The notes beneath the pieces were generated by a model, which was not told the DNA's origin, made no database searches, and saw nothing but the letters and a program-made list of their open reading frames with translations. From SIG307 sp045596385 (GTDB lineage Bacteria > Bacillota > Clostridia > Lachnospirales > Lachnospiraceae), in the NCBI GenBank assembly GCA_045596385.1, contig JAZOCC010000018.1, positions 61,878-125,877 of the forward strand: a stretch of DNA of 64,000 nucleotides, given 5' to 3'. Made by a program: the position numbers and the translations under genes. This document shows, piece by piece, positions 1 to 9,008 of the stretch. Every line of letters begins with the position of its first letter. Position 1 is the stretch's first letter.

Positions 1-632
1 CGACAACGTTGCAGATGCTGTTTATTTTAACCATTATTTCATTGGCACCGTCAATCCTGATTATGGTAACCTCTTTTACCAGAATTTTGGTAGTGCTTCA
101 TTTCGTACGTTCTGCCATGGGAACGCAAACGACGCCTCCGAATCAGATTTTAATCGGTTTGGCGTTGTTTTTGACGTTGTTTATTATGTCTCCTACCTTA
201 TCACGCATCAATACGGAAGCGATTCAGCCGCTGTCTGCCGGAGAAATTACCGGAGAAGAAGCCATTGATGCGGCGATTGACCCGCTTAGGGAGTTTATGT
301 TTGCGGAGACGAGAAACGAAGAATTGGCGTTGTTTGTGGATATCGCAGGGATTGAGGTTGTGGAGACAGCGGATGATATTCCGACCTGGGTATTGGTTCC
401 GGCCTTTATTATCAGTGAACTCCGGGCAGCGTTTATTATCGGTTTCCTGATTTATATCCCGTTTATTGTCATTGATATGGTGGTATCGTCCACATTGATG
501 GCAATGGGTATGATGATGTTACCGCCGACCACGATTTCCATGCCGTTTAAGATTTTGTTGTTTATCATGGCGGACGGTTGGACGCTGATTATCGAAAGCG
601 TTCTTCGTACCTTTAGGACATTCGGCGGATAG
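1..632 (+). CDS. fliP: Flagellar export gate protein FliP (5' partial)
   Basis: Core membrane subunit of the flagellar type III export gate, which passes rod, hook and filament proteins across the inner membrane. The reading frame is open from the window edge, so the N-terminus (signal sequence and first membrane segment) lies outside; about 209 residues are visible. The family signature block LAPSILIMVTSFTRI followed by GTQTTPPNQ and LIGLALFL is near the visible start, and two hydrophobic hairpins close the protein, including the PTTISMPFKILLF stretch typical of FliP. A TTG at 9 lies inside the conserved region and is not the real start. It is followed at once by fliQ and fliR, the standard order. 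Identification is very secure; only the 5' end is missing. Confidence 0.97.
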   Translation, partial: TTLQMLFILTIISLAPSILIMVTSFTRILVVLHFVRSAMGTQTTPPNQILIGLALFLTLFIMSPTLSRINTEAIQPLSAGEITGEEAIDAAIDPLREFMFAETRNEELALFVDIAGIEVVETADDIPTWVLVPAFIISELRAAFIIGFLIYIPFIVIDMVVSSTLMAMGMMMLPPTTISMPFKILLFIMADGWTLIIESVLRTFRTFGG

Positions 633-653
633 TAGGTAAAGGAGGCGAGGGCT

Positions 654-926
654 TTGGATGAAGCGGTATTAATTGATTTGTTGGTTTCTGCAATTGTTAC
701 AATTATCAAAGCTGCAGCACCGCTTTTGCTGGTATCGTTGGTGGTGGGACTTGTGATAAGTATTTTGCAGACAGTAACTTCCATACAGGAGCAAACACTC
801 ACATTTGTTCCGAAGCTTTTGGCGGTGTTTCTGGTGCTCATTATCGCAGGAAACTGGATTATGGGCCTTGCCGTAGAGTTGATGAGGGAGTTGTGCTTGA
901 ATTTTGAATATTACATTCACGGATAG
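654..926 (+). CDS. fliQ: Flagellar export gate protein FliQ
   Basis: Small export-gate subunit that packs around FliP and FliR. The 90-residue length matches the family (about 89), with two membrane segments (roughly residues 15-40 and 55-80) and the family-typical loop QTVTSIQEQTLTFVPK between them. The start is a TTG: GGAGG at 641-645 sits eight bases upstream and no in-frame ATG exists before the conserved MDEA-like N-terminus. The overlapping ATG at 658 is out of frame. The gene lies 21 bp after fliP and 2 bp before fliR, so translation is probably coupled. Confidence 0.96.
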   Translation: MDEAVLIDLLVSAIVTIIKAAAPLLLVSLVVGLVISILQTVTSIQEQTLTFVPKLLAVFLVLIIAGNWIMGLAVELMRELCLNFEYYIHG

Positions 927-928
927 CG

Positions 929-1708
929 ATGACCATATCGTTAGCTCATTTGGAGTTCTTTCTGTTGATACTTGTGAGAATCAGCGGATTTATGGTTGCA
1001 GCGCCGGTTTTTTCTCTTCGAAACATTCCGATGAGGGTAAAGACTTTATTAGCCATTGCCATTGCTATTGTGATGTTTCATGTGCTCCCGTACAGGGAAG
1101 TAGAATATTCTACAACGATAGAATATGCACTTGTGGTCATAACCGAGATGCTGGCCGGAGTGATTATGGGATTTATGTCCAATGTGGCGTACTATATTCT
1201 TTCCTTTGCAGGTCAGATTATTGATCAGGAAATCGGATTTTCCATGGTAAACACATTTGACCCGATTACAAGTGCCCAGGTAACGATTACCGGTAACTTT
1301 TATACCTATGCGGTGATGCTGATGGTAATGATTACCGATATGCATCATTATCTGATTCGTGCCATTACGGATTCCTTCATGGTTATACCGGTGGGAAGTG
1401 TGGTTATTGATTTTAATCTTTACGAGGTAATGAAACGCTTTGTCGTGGATTATTTTGTAATCGGATTTCGTATTGTGTTGCCGATTTTCGCAAGTCTTTT
1501 AGTGGTAAATACCATTCTTGCGATTTTGGCAAGAGTAGCACCACAGATGAATATGTTTGTTATCGGTTTACAGCTGAAGGTATTTGTGGGATTGGCAGTG
1601 CTTGTTTTGATGGTTATGATGATTACCGGTGTGGCTGATTTGATTTTTCGGGAAATGATGTCCATGCTTAGAGAAACACTTCCGTATCTTGGCGGAGGCG
1701 GAAGTTAA
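929..1708 (+). CDS. fliR: Flagellar export gate protein FliR
   Basis: Third member of the FliP5-FliQ4-FliR1 secretion gate. It is 259 residues, the usual FliR length, with about six hydrophobic segments and the family-typical early block RISGFMVAAPVFSLRNIP with the GFSMVNTFDP motif near residue 105. The start ATG is two bases after the fliQ stop, consistent with translational coupling. The C-terminus ends in a Gly-rich LGGGGS tail. It precedes flhB, with which FliR interacts and is sometimes fused in clostridia; here the two genes are separate. Confidence 0.96.
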   Translation: MTISLAHLEFFLLILVRISGFMVAAPVFSLRNIPMRVKTLLAIAIAIVMFHVLPYREVEYSTTIEYALVVITEMLAGVIMGFMSNVAYYILSFAGQIIDQEIGFSMVNTFDPITSAQVTITGNFYTYAVMLMVMITDMHHYLIRAITDSFMVIPVGSVVIDFNLYEVMKRFVVDYFVIGFRIVLPIFASLLVVNTILAILARVAPQMNMFVIGLQLKVFVGLAVLVLMVMMITGVADLIFREMMSMLRETLPYLGGGGS

Positions 1709-1737
1709 AGAGTACGACAGGAGTAGAAGGAAGGGGC

Positions 1738-2871
1738 GTGACGGAAATGTGGTGGGAAGAAGAAAAAAAATCCCGTTATTTTCTTCCGGTACGTCTCCAG
1801 TTCTTTGCGGATGAAGGTGCGGATAAGACGGAAGAAGCAACACCGAAAAAGTTACAGGATGCCCGGAAAGAAGGCCAGGTGGCAAGAAGTCAGGAGCTTT
1901 CCACTGCGGTTATGTTATTGGCTTTTTTTCTGGTACTTAAGGTGTTTGTCGGCTTTATGGGAACTAGGTTTTTAGGAAGTTTTACGAAGGTTTATCAGGT
2001 CATAGATGTTTATACCGCAGACGAATTCGGCTCCGGTATGGCAGGTGCCTTTATGCGGGACAGTTTGATTGATATTTTAATTATTTGTCTGCCTGTGTTT
2101 ATTGTGGCGGTTCTTGTTGCGTTTGTTGTGACAATAGCCCAGGTAAAATGGCAGGTAACCACAAAACCGTTACAGCCGAAGTTCAGCAAGTTCAATCCGA
2201 TTAACGGATTTAAGCGGATTTTTTCCAAGGATAAGATATTCGAACTTATTAAGGATGTAGTGAAAATTGCCTTGATTTTTTATGTGGCATATTCCGATTT
2301 GTCGGAAGGAGCCGAAGACATCGGTTTGTTGTACGATTTGTCGTTGCCGCAGGCGATTGTTTATGTGGGAGATTTTGTTATTAATCTCGGTATTAAGCTG
2401 AGTGCGATTTATTTGATTGTCGGCTTCGCGGATTATATTTACCAGAAGTTAAAGTTTAAAAAGGATTTGATGATGTCCAAGCAGGAAGTAAAGGACGAGT
2501 ACAAGCAACAGGAAGGTGATCCGCAGGTCAAGGGAAGAATTAAGTCCAAGATGCGAGAGGTGTCTCAGCGTCGTATGATGCAAAAGCTTCCGGAGGCGGA
2601 TGTTGTTATTACCAACCCGACGCATTTTGCCTGTGCGATTAAATACGATAAAGAGGTGTCGGAGGCTCCGGTGCTTATTGCAAAGGGTGCGGATTATCTG
2701 GCACAGAAGATAAAAGAAGCGGCAAAGGAACATGCTGTTCCGATTGTAGAGAACAAGCCTTTGGCGCGTATGTTGTACTATAATGTGGATTTGGACAGTG
2801 AAATTCCGCGGGAATTGTACCAGATGACCGCAGAAGTGCTGGCTTATGTCTATAAGCTGAAAAACAGTTAA
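1738..2871 (+). CDS. flhB: Flagellar export specificity switch protein FlhB
   Basis: Membrane protein that switches export from rod/hook to filament substrates after self-cleavage. It is 377 residues, with an N-terminal cytosolic stretch containing ADKTEEATPKKLQDARKEG, four membrane segments, then a cytosolic C-domain with the autocleavage site N293-P294-T295-H296 intact. The listed start is GTG 1738; ATG 1747 is an equally plausible start, since AGGAAGGGG at about 1727-1735 lies two bases before the GTG and eleven before the ATG. The first about 18 residues (MWWEEEKKSRYF) are extra relative to many FlhB proteins. It sits between fliR and flhA as expected. Confidence 0.96.
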   Translation: MTEMWWEEEKKSRYFLPVRLQFFADEGADKTEEATPKKLQDARKEGQVARSQELSTAVMLLAFFLVLKVFVGFMGTRFLGSFTKVYQVIDVYTADEFGSGMAGAFMRDSLIDILIICLPVFIVAVLVAFVVTIAQVKWQVTTKPLQPKFSKFNPINGFKRIFSKDKIFELIKDVVKIALIFYVAYSDLSEGAEDIGLLYDLSLPQAIVYVGDFVINLGIKLSAIYLIVGFADYIYQKLKFKKDLMMSKQEVKDEYKQQEGDPQVKGRIKSKMREVSQRRMMQKLPEADVVITNPTHFACAIKYDKEVSEAPVLIAKGADYLAQKIKEAAKEHAVPIVENKPLARMLYYNVDLDSEIPRELYQMTAEVLAYVYKLKNS

Positions 2872-2952
2872 ACGAAGTTACGCGGACGGTGGTCCGGAGG
2901 ATGAAATGACGTAGGATTACTGCGATAAAATACACCGAAGGGAGGACGGACA

Positions 2953-4986
2953 ATGAAAAAGACAGATATGTTTTTGGGTATATATATCCTGGCTGCGATT
3001 ATGTTTTTGATTATTCCGCTACCGACTGCCCTTTTGGATGTATTAATGGCACTTAATATTTCCGTTGCCTTAATTATTTTATTCAATGCATTGTTTTCAC
3101 AGGAAGTGCTGAATATGTCCACCTTCCCGATGATTTTGCTGTTTACGACGATTTTCCGAATCAGCTTAAACGTATCCTCTACGAGAAATATTTTAACAAA
3201 GGGTTATGCCGGTGAGGTGGTAAATGCCTTTGGTGAGTTTGTCGGCGGCGGTGATATGGTAGTAGGTATTATCGTCTTTATTATCCTTGTTCTTGTACAG
3301 TTTATGGTTATCAATAAAGGTTCCGAACGAGTATCCGAAGTACAGGCACGTTTTACCCTGGATGCTATGCCGGGTAAGCAGATGGCAATTGATGCGGACT
3401 TAAATACCGGTGCCATCACCGATGCGGAAGCAAAAGTTCGTCGTGAAAAGATTCAGGCGGAAGCCGCATTCTTCGGTTCCATGGACGGTGCTACGAAGTA
3501 CGTTAAGGGAGATGCTGCGGCAGGTCTTATTATTACCATGGTTAATATTGTGGGCGGTTTGATTATGGGTATTACCAGAGAAGGCCTGGATATGACTACG
3601 GCCCTTAATAAATATGCGATTATTACCATCGGTGACGGTCTGGTAAGCCAGATTCCGTCCCTTCTGATTTCACTGTCCACCGGTATTATGGTTACGAAGG
3701 TATCCAAAGAAGCCGATGTGGGAGACCTTCTTATGCGGGAACTTTTCTCTACGCCGAAGGTACTTTATATGGTAGGTGCCGGCCTTACGATACTTGGTTT
3801 GTTTACAAAGCTGCCGACTTTGATTTTTGTGGCATACGGTGTGGTATTCATTATGGTGGGCCGGAGTATTCAGGCGAAAATCGAGGTGGCAAAGACCGAA
3901 GCAGAGGCGGGAGCTGCGGAAGAGGAGGATTTACCGATCAGGCGACCGGAAAATGTACGGGAGATTATTTTGCCGGATCAGGTGGAGCTGGAGTTCGGTT
4001 ACGGTATTATTCCGCTTGCGGATGTGAATCAGGGTGGTGATTTGTTAGACCGAGTAGTACTTATTCGAAGACAGATTGCATTGGAGCTCGGTTGCGTGGT
4101 GCCGACCATACGACTCCGTGATAATATCCAGTTAAACCCGAACCAGTATGTCATTAAGATTAAGGGCATTGCGGTCAGTGAAGGTGAGATTTTATTCGAT
4201 CATTACATGGCTATGAATCCCGGCTACGTAGAAGAGGAGATTACCGGTATTCCGACCTTTGAGCCGTCCTATCATTTGCCGGCCATTTGGATTACAGAGA
4301 GTCAGCGTGAGCGGGCAGAGTCCTACGGATACACGGTAGTCGATCCGCCGTCCATTATTGCGACTCATTTGACGGAAGTAATTAAGGCACATCTGGACGA
4401 GCTTTTGACCCGTCAGGCGGTACAGGAGCTTATCAACAATATTCAGGAGGCAAACCAGGTACTGGTTTCCGAACTGATTCCGAAGCTTCTTGGCATCGGC
4501 GAAGTGCAGAAGGTGTTGCAGAATTTGCTTCGTGAGGGCATTGCCATCCGTGATATGGTAACGATTATGGAAACTCTGGCGGACTATGCGCCGACTACCC
4601 GTGATACGGATGTGCTGACCGAATATGTAAGACAGGCATTAAAGCGTGCGATTTCCAATAAATACTTCCCGGGAGGAGAGACTACAAGTGTAGTAACTCT
4701 GGATCCGGTAGCGGAGCAGGATATTATGAATTCCGTAAAGCAGACGGAGCAGGGGGCGTATATTACGCTTGACCCGGAGAAGACGCAACGCCTGATGCAG
4801 TCGGTGAGAGTAGAGGCAGAGAAGCTGGAGAATCTGGGAAAGAACCCGATTATCGTAACTTCACCGATTGTGCGTATGTACTTTAAACGTTTAACAAAGG
4901 ATTATTATCCGGATTTGATTGTCATTTCTTACAATGAAATCGAATCCAATGTGGAACTACAATCAGTTGGGATGGTGACGGCATAG
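2953..4986 (+). CDS. flhA: Flagellar export apparatus protein FlhA
   Basis: Large nonameric export-gate protein that uses the proton motive force and docks chaperone-substrate complexes. The 677 residues fit the family: eight N-terminal membrane segments to about residue 310, with the FHIPEP signature area (FRISLNVSSTRNILTKG, about 75-92) and the conserved cytosolic loop with FTLDAMPGKQMAIDADLN, then a soluble C-terminal domain (about 330-677). A good RBS (GGGAGGACGG at 2940-2949) precedes the ATG. It is followed after one base by flhF. Confidence 0.97.
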   Translation: MKKTDMFLGIYILAAIMFLIIPLPTALLDVLMALNISVALIILFNALFSQEVLNMSTFPMILLFTTIFRISLNVSSTRNILTKGYAGEVVNAFGEFVGGGDMVVGIIVFIILVLVQFMVINKGSERVSEVQARFTLDAMPGKQMAIDADLNTGAITDAEAKVRREKIQAEAAFFGSMDGATKYVKGDAAAGLIITMVNIVGGLIMGITREGLDMTTALNKYAIITIGDGLVSQIPSLLISLSTGIMVTKVSKEADVGDLLMRELFSTPKVLYMVGAGLTILGLFTKLPTLIFVAYGVVFIMVGRSIQAKIEVAKTEAEAGAAEEEDLPIRRPENVREIILPDQVELEFGYGIIPLADVNQGGDLLDRVVLIRRQIALELGCVVPTIRLRDNIQLNPNQYVIKIKGIAVSEGEILFDHYMAMNPGYVEEEITGIPTFEPSYHLPAIWITESQRERAESYGYTVVDPPSIIATHLTEVIKAHLDELLTRQAVQELINNIQEANQVLVSELIPKLLGIGEVQKVLQNLLREGIAIRDMVTIMETLADYAPTTRDTDVLTEYVRQALKRAISNKYFPGGETTSVVTLDPVAEQDIMNSVKQTEQGAYITLDPEKTQRLMQSVRVEAEKLENLGKNPIIVTSPIVRMYFKRLTKDYYPDLIVISYNEIESNVELQSVGMVTA

Positions 4987-4987
4987 T

Positions 4988-6208
4988 ATGAACATCAAAA
5001 CATTCAAAGGAAAAACCGAAGAAGAAGCAATGGAGCTTGCGAAAAAAGAACTTGGGGAACGTGCGGTAAAGATGGCTGCCCGTAAGGTAGAACCAAAGGG
5101 CTTTTTCAAAAAGCTGTTTTCCCAGCCGGCCTGGGAGGTGACGGCTGCGGTGGACGAGCCGGATGTGTACGAACGTACTGCTCCGCGTAAACCGGTGCAG
5201 GAGAATCCGGGGGTACACTATACGCCGTCCACAAATAAGACGCAGGAGCTTTTATTCGAGGAAAACAAGACCGACAAGGGGGCCAATGCCATTGAGCAGA
5301 AGCTGGATAACTTAAAAAAGCTGTTTGAGGAACAAATCCGGGAACAGGGGCAAAGCAAGGCCACAGAGGAGACAAAGGAGAAGCAGGAGAACCCGTCAAA
5401 CGAGCTTCCGGACAAGAACATTGCGTTCCTTCGTCTGATTTTCCGGCAGCTGTTGGAGAATGAGGTGGAGGAGCAGTATGCCAACCAGATTATTACGGAG
5501 ATTGAGGCTTCTTTGAAGAAGGAAACGGATGTCAGCAAGATTTTAGCAAATATTTACCAGAAAATCGTATTGAAGCTGGGACAGACAAAGACTCTCGAAG
5601 TGGTAAACGGAAAGACAAAGTACATTTTCTTTATCGGTCCGACCGGTGTGGGTAAGACGACTACCATTGCAAAGCTGGCGTACAGTCTTATGGAGCAGAA
5701 GAAAGCAAAGGTAGCGTTGTTGGCGGCAGACACGTATCGTATTGCTGCGGTAGACCAGTTGCGTACCTATGCGGATATTATGAATATTCCGCTTTATGTG
5801 ATTTACAGTGAAACGGAACTTGCGGAGTATAAGGAGGAGCTTGAAAAGTACGATGTTATTCTGGTGGATACGGCGGGGCGTTCTCATCGGAATAAGGAGC
5901 AGAGAGATGATATCGAACGTCTCATTCATTCCGTACCGGCAACCTCCAGAGAGACCTATCTGGTACTCAGTGCAACGACGAAGTATCGTGATCTGGTAAA
6001 GATTACGGAGGCATATTCGGAGATTGCAGAGTATCGTTTGATTTTTACGAAGTTGGACGAAACCGGAACAATCGGTAATATATTTAACATTAAAATGTTA
6101 ACGGGGGCACCGCTGTCTTACGCAACAAACGGTCAAAATGTGCCGGATGATATCAGTCGGATGGATCCGCAGAATATCGCAAGACAGCTGTTGGGAGGAG
6201 GAAACTGA
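4988..6208 (+). CDS. flhF: Flagellar biosynthesis SRP-type GTPase FlhF
   Basis: SRP-family GTPase that marks where a flagellum is assembled and works with FlhG. The 406 residues divide into a variable basic/charged N-terminal part (1 to about 150) and the NG domain: Walker A GPTGVGKTT at about residue 217, the SRP-GTPase ADTYRIAAVDQL motif, DTAGRSHRN, and the specificity motif TKLDETGT. The start lies one base after flhA with no clear RBS, suggesting coupling. Its stop overlaps the flhG ATG (ATGA arrangement at 6205-6208). Confidence 0.96.
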   Translation: MNIKTFKGKTEEEAMELAKKELGERAVKMAARKVEPKGFFKKLFSQPAWEVTAAVDEPDVYERTAPRKPVQENPGVHYTPSTNKTQELLFEENKTDKGANAIEQKLDNLKKLFEEQIREQGQSKATEETKEKQENPSNELPDKNIAFLRLIFRQLLENEVEEQYANQIITEIEASLKKETDVSKILANIYQKIVLKLGQTKTLEVVNGKTKYIFFIGPTGVGKTTTIAKLAYSLMEQKKAKVALLAADTYRIAAVDQLRTYADIMNIPLYVIYSETELAEYKEELEKYDVILVDTAGRSHRNKEQRDDIERLIHSVPATSRETYLVLSATTKYRDLVKITEAYSEIAEYRLIFTKLDETGTIGNIFNIKMLTGAPLSYATNGQNVPDDISRMDPQNIARQLLGGGN

Positions 6209-7110
6209 TGGATCAGGCAGAACAACTCAGAAAACTTGTAAAGAATCAGGAACGCCCGCAGTCCGCAGCCCGTGTTATTACGGTTACCAGCGGAAAGGGC
6301 GGCGTGGGCAAGACCAGTATTGCGGTAAATCTTGCCATTCAGATGCAGCGTCTTGGAAAACGTGTTATTATTCTGGATGCTGATTTCGGCCTTGCAAATA
6401 TCGAAGTAATGCTCGGAATCCGTCCGCAGTATAATCTGGCGGATTTGATGTTCCGTGGGAAGAATCTGTCCGAGATTATTACAAAGGGACCGGAGGATAT
6501 CGGTTTTATATCCGGTGGTTCGGGAATTCAGGAATTGGCCCGGATGAACAAGGAACAGGTGATGTACCTGACCCGGAAGCTGGTAGAACTGGATTCTATG
6601 GCGGATGTGATTATTGTGGATACCGGTGCGGGAATTGCGGACAATGTGTTGGAGTTTGTAACCGCCAGCTCCGAGGTAATACTGGTTGCAACGCCGGAGC
6701 CGACTTCCATTACGGATGCGTATGCTCTTTTAAAGGCGCTGAACCGCAGAAGCGGATTTTCCAGAGAGCATACCAGTATTAAAATGATTTCCAACCGTGT
6801 GGGAAGCGAAACGGAAGGAAAGAGCCTATATGAGAAGATGAGTGTGGTAGTAGATAAGTTTTTGAATATCCAGCCGGAATTTCTCGGAATTATTCCGCAG
6901 GATGAGATGATTTCCAAAGCGGTTATGGTTCAAAAACCGATTACGATGGCGTATCCGAATTCGCCGGCGGCAAAGGCAATGCAAACCATTGCCGAAAAGC
7001 TGTGTGACGGGACACAACAGGAGTCGAAGAAAGGCATTACCGGTTTGTTTTCGGATATGATCAGAGTGAGATTCCGAAAAGCTCGCAGTAAGAAAGAGGG
7101 AGAAAAATAA
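6208..7110 (+). CDS. flhG: MinD/ParA-type ATPase FlhG (YlxH)
   Basis: ATPase that controls flagellar number and position, stimulating the FlhF GTPase. The deviant Walker A motif SGKGGVGKTS is at residues 28-37, followed by the DADFGLANIEVMLG switch block and the VDTGAGI Walker B region, all typical of the MinD/FlhG group. The N-terminus (MDQAEQLRKL) has the short DQA-x-x-LR motif known as the FlhF-activating element in Bacillus FlhG. The C-terminus is basic (FRKARSKKEGEK). The start overlaps the flhF stop by one base; GGGAGGAGG lies just upstream. Confidence 0.95.
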   Translation: MDQAEQLRKLVKNQERPQSAARVITVTSGKGGVGKTSIAVNLAIQMQRLGKRVIILDADFGLANIEVMLGIRPQYNLADLMFRGKNLSEIITKGPEDIGFISGGSGIQELARMNKEQVMYLTRKLVELDSMADVIIVDTGAGIADNVLEFVTASSEVILVATPEPTSITDAYALLKALNRRSGFSREHTSIKMISNRVGSETEGKSLYEKMSVVVDKFLNIQPEFLGIIPQDEMISKAVMVQKPITMAYPNSPAAKAMQTIAEKLCDGTQQESKKGITGLFSDMIRVRFRKARSKKEGEK

Positions 7111-7113
7111 AAC

Positions 7114-7872
7114 ATGAGTCATCTGATTGAGACAGGAACGAAGTTAGAACTTAAAAAAATCAGACATGTTGACACAATGGATGAAGTAGGCTATGTCAGT
7201 CGTTTTTTATACCAAAAATCGGCGGATGAAGCGGTAATTGAAATGCCGGTAAAGGGGGGCTCGCTTGTGGCTCTGGAGCCGGAGGAGTTGTTTCAGGTAT
7301 GTTTTTACACAAGCAAAGGTTTGTACCGGTGCCAGTCCCAGGTGGTTTCCCGGCATTACGAGGATTCGCTGCCGGTTGCCGTAATTAAGTTTCGTTCCGA
7401 GTTTGAGAAGTTGCAGCGCAGACAGTATTACCGGATGGAATGCCTGCTACAGATGGAGTTTAAGACTCTTTCGGAAGAAGAATACGATGAACTGTTGTAT
7501 CAGAAAAGCATTCCGCAGACTGCTCCGGTAGAAAAGGAAGTTACCGCAAACGGTGAAGGCGAAACACAATCCCGGTTTTATAACGGTGTTTCACTGGATA
7601 TCAGCGGCGGCGGTGTGCGTTTTAATTCGTTACATGCGGCAGAGTGCGGAGATATTATTGCGATGCGCATTGCGTTTACGTCCGAAGAGGTTCAAAAACT
7701 CCGGTTATTGTTTGCGAAGGTGCTTACGGTAACACCGGTTCAAAACCGTTCCGGCATGTTTGAACACCGGGTGGAATTTGTTTCGATTTCCAATACGGAG
7801 AGAGAAAGTATTATCCGTTACATCTTTCTGGAGGAACGGAAAAGAAGAAAGAGAGAAGCGGGATTGGAATAG
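7114..7872 (+). CDS. PilZ-domain flagellar brake-like protein (YcgR family)
   Basis: Probable c-di-GMP receptor that modulates motor function, like YcgR in enterobacteria and YpfA/DgrA in Bacillus. The 252 residues show a YcgR-N-like beta domain (about 5-95) and a PilZ domain with the R103-x-x-x-R107 c-di-GMP motif (QRRQYYRME) and the downstream D-x-S-x-x-G element (LDISGGGVRF). An unusual low-complexity insertion (about residues 128-150) separates the two PilZ motifs. It lies 3 bp after flhG, inside the motility operon. The effect on motility is inferred from the family and context. Confidence 0.88.
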   Translation: MSHLIETGTKLELKKIRHVDTMDEVGYVSRFLYQKSADEAVIEMPVKGGSLVALEPEELFQVCFYTSKGLYRCQSQVVSRHYEDSLPVAVIKFRSEFEKLQRRQYYRMECLLQMEFKTLSEEEYDELLYQKSIPQTAPVEKEVTANGEGETQSRFYNGVSLDISGGGVRFNSLHAAECGDIIAMRIAFTSEEVQKLRLLFAKVLTVTPVQNRSGMFEHRVEFVSISNTERESIIRYIFLEERKRRKREAGLE

Positions 7873-7884
7873 AGGTGAAGCGTT

Positions 7885-9006
7885 ATGAATAAGAAAAATA
7901 TTTTAATTATTGATGACTCTGCACTTATGAGAAGGGTGCTATCTGATATAATTAATTCAGATGAAAGATTCATGGTTTGTGATGTTGCAAGCAATGGTCT
8001 GGAGGCATATGACAAGATTACACTGAATCCGAAATTATACGATGTGATTCTTTTGGATATTAACATGCCGAAGATGAACGGAATTGAGTTTATGGAGGAG
8101 ATTAACCGTCTGAAATTAAAGCTTACGGTTATCGTGGTCAGTACCATCGCTGTGGAGGGTGCGGCGGAAACAATTCGTCTGCTGGAACTCGGAGCTTTTG
8201 ATTTCGTAACGAAACCGAACAGTTTCTCGGAAGCAAAAGAAAATACCTTCCAAGAGCGGGTATTGGCATGTCTTGCATGTGCAACCGGATTTGACCGGAT
8301 GGAGCCTCGTCACAAGTATAAGCAGGAAACCCCGAAATTACCGAAGCCTTCAGGAAATGAAATAACGCCTGTGATTTCCGCAAAGGACGCGGTAGTAAGA
8401 AAGCCGCATAAAACGGTGGGGAAAGATGCTCATAAGCTTGTAGCGTTGGCATGCTCTACCGGTGGACCGAAGGCTTTGCAACAGGTAATACCGCTTCTTC
8501 CGAAAAACATGGATGCACCGATGGTTATTGTACAGCATATGCCGGCAGGTTTTACGGAAACTCTGGCAAATCGTCTGAATGAACTGAGTGCGGTTTCCGT
8601 GAAGGAGGCTGCCGACGGTGATGTGTTACGGAAGGGAGCTGTTTACGTCGCAAAGGGAGGCTCTCAGCTCAGGGTTAAGAAAAAAGGCGGAGAGTATGTA
8701 CTTGCGGTTACGGACGAACCGGCCAGAAATGCTTTACGACCGTGTGCGGACATCCTCTATGAATCTTTGTTGGAATCTGACTACGATGATATTACCTGCG
8801 TGGTACTGACCGGTATGGGCAGGGACGGCACCGTAGGAATTAAGCAACTCAATGACAAGCGCAATATTTATGTAATCGGTCAGGATGCTTCCACCTGTAC
8901 GGTATACGGAATGCCGCGTGCGCTTTACGAAGCAGGTCTTACGGATGAGGTTGTACCGTTAGAGAAGGTGGCTGACACGATTATCAAAAACGTAGGAGTG
9001 CGATAA
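7885..9006 (+). CDS. cheB: Chemotaxis protein-glutamate methylesterase CheB
   Basis: Response-regulator esterase that removes methyl groups from (and deamidates) chemoreceptors, opposing CheR. The receiver domain (about 1-125) carries the acidic pair IIDDS and phospho-acceptor D58 (ILLDINMP). The catalytic domain has the Ser motif ACSTGGPKA, the His motif VIVQHMPAGFT and the Asp motif LTGMGRDG, so the triad looks intact. The length of 373 is normal. The RBS AGAGGTGAAG precedes the ATG. It is followed two bases later by cheA. Confidence 0.97.
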   Translation: MNKKNILIIDDSALMRRVLSDIINSDERFMVCDVASNGLEAYDKITLNPKLYDVILLDINMPKMNGIEFMEEINRLKLKLTVIVVSTIAVEGAAETIRLLELGAFDFVTKPNSFSEAKENTFQERVLACLACATGFDRMEPRHKYKQETPKLPKPSGNEITPVISAKDAVVRKPHKTVGKDAHKLVALACSTGGPKALQQVIPLLPKNMDAPMVIVQHMPAGFTETLANRLNELSAVSVKEAADGDVLRKGAVYVAKGGSQLRVKKKGGEYVLAVTDEPARNALRPCADILYESLLESDYDDITCVVLTGMGRDGTVGIKQLNDKRNIYVIGQDASTCTVYGMPRALYEAGLTDEVVPLEKVADTIIKNVGVR

Positions 9007-9008
9007 TT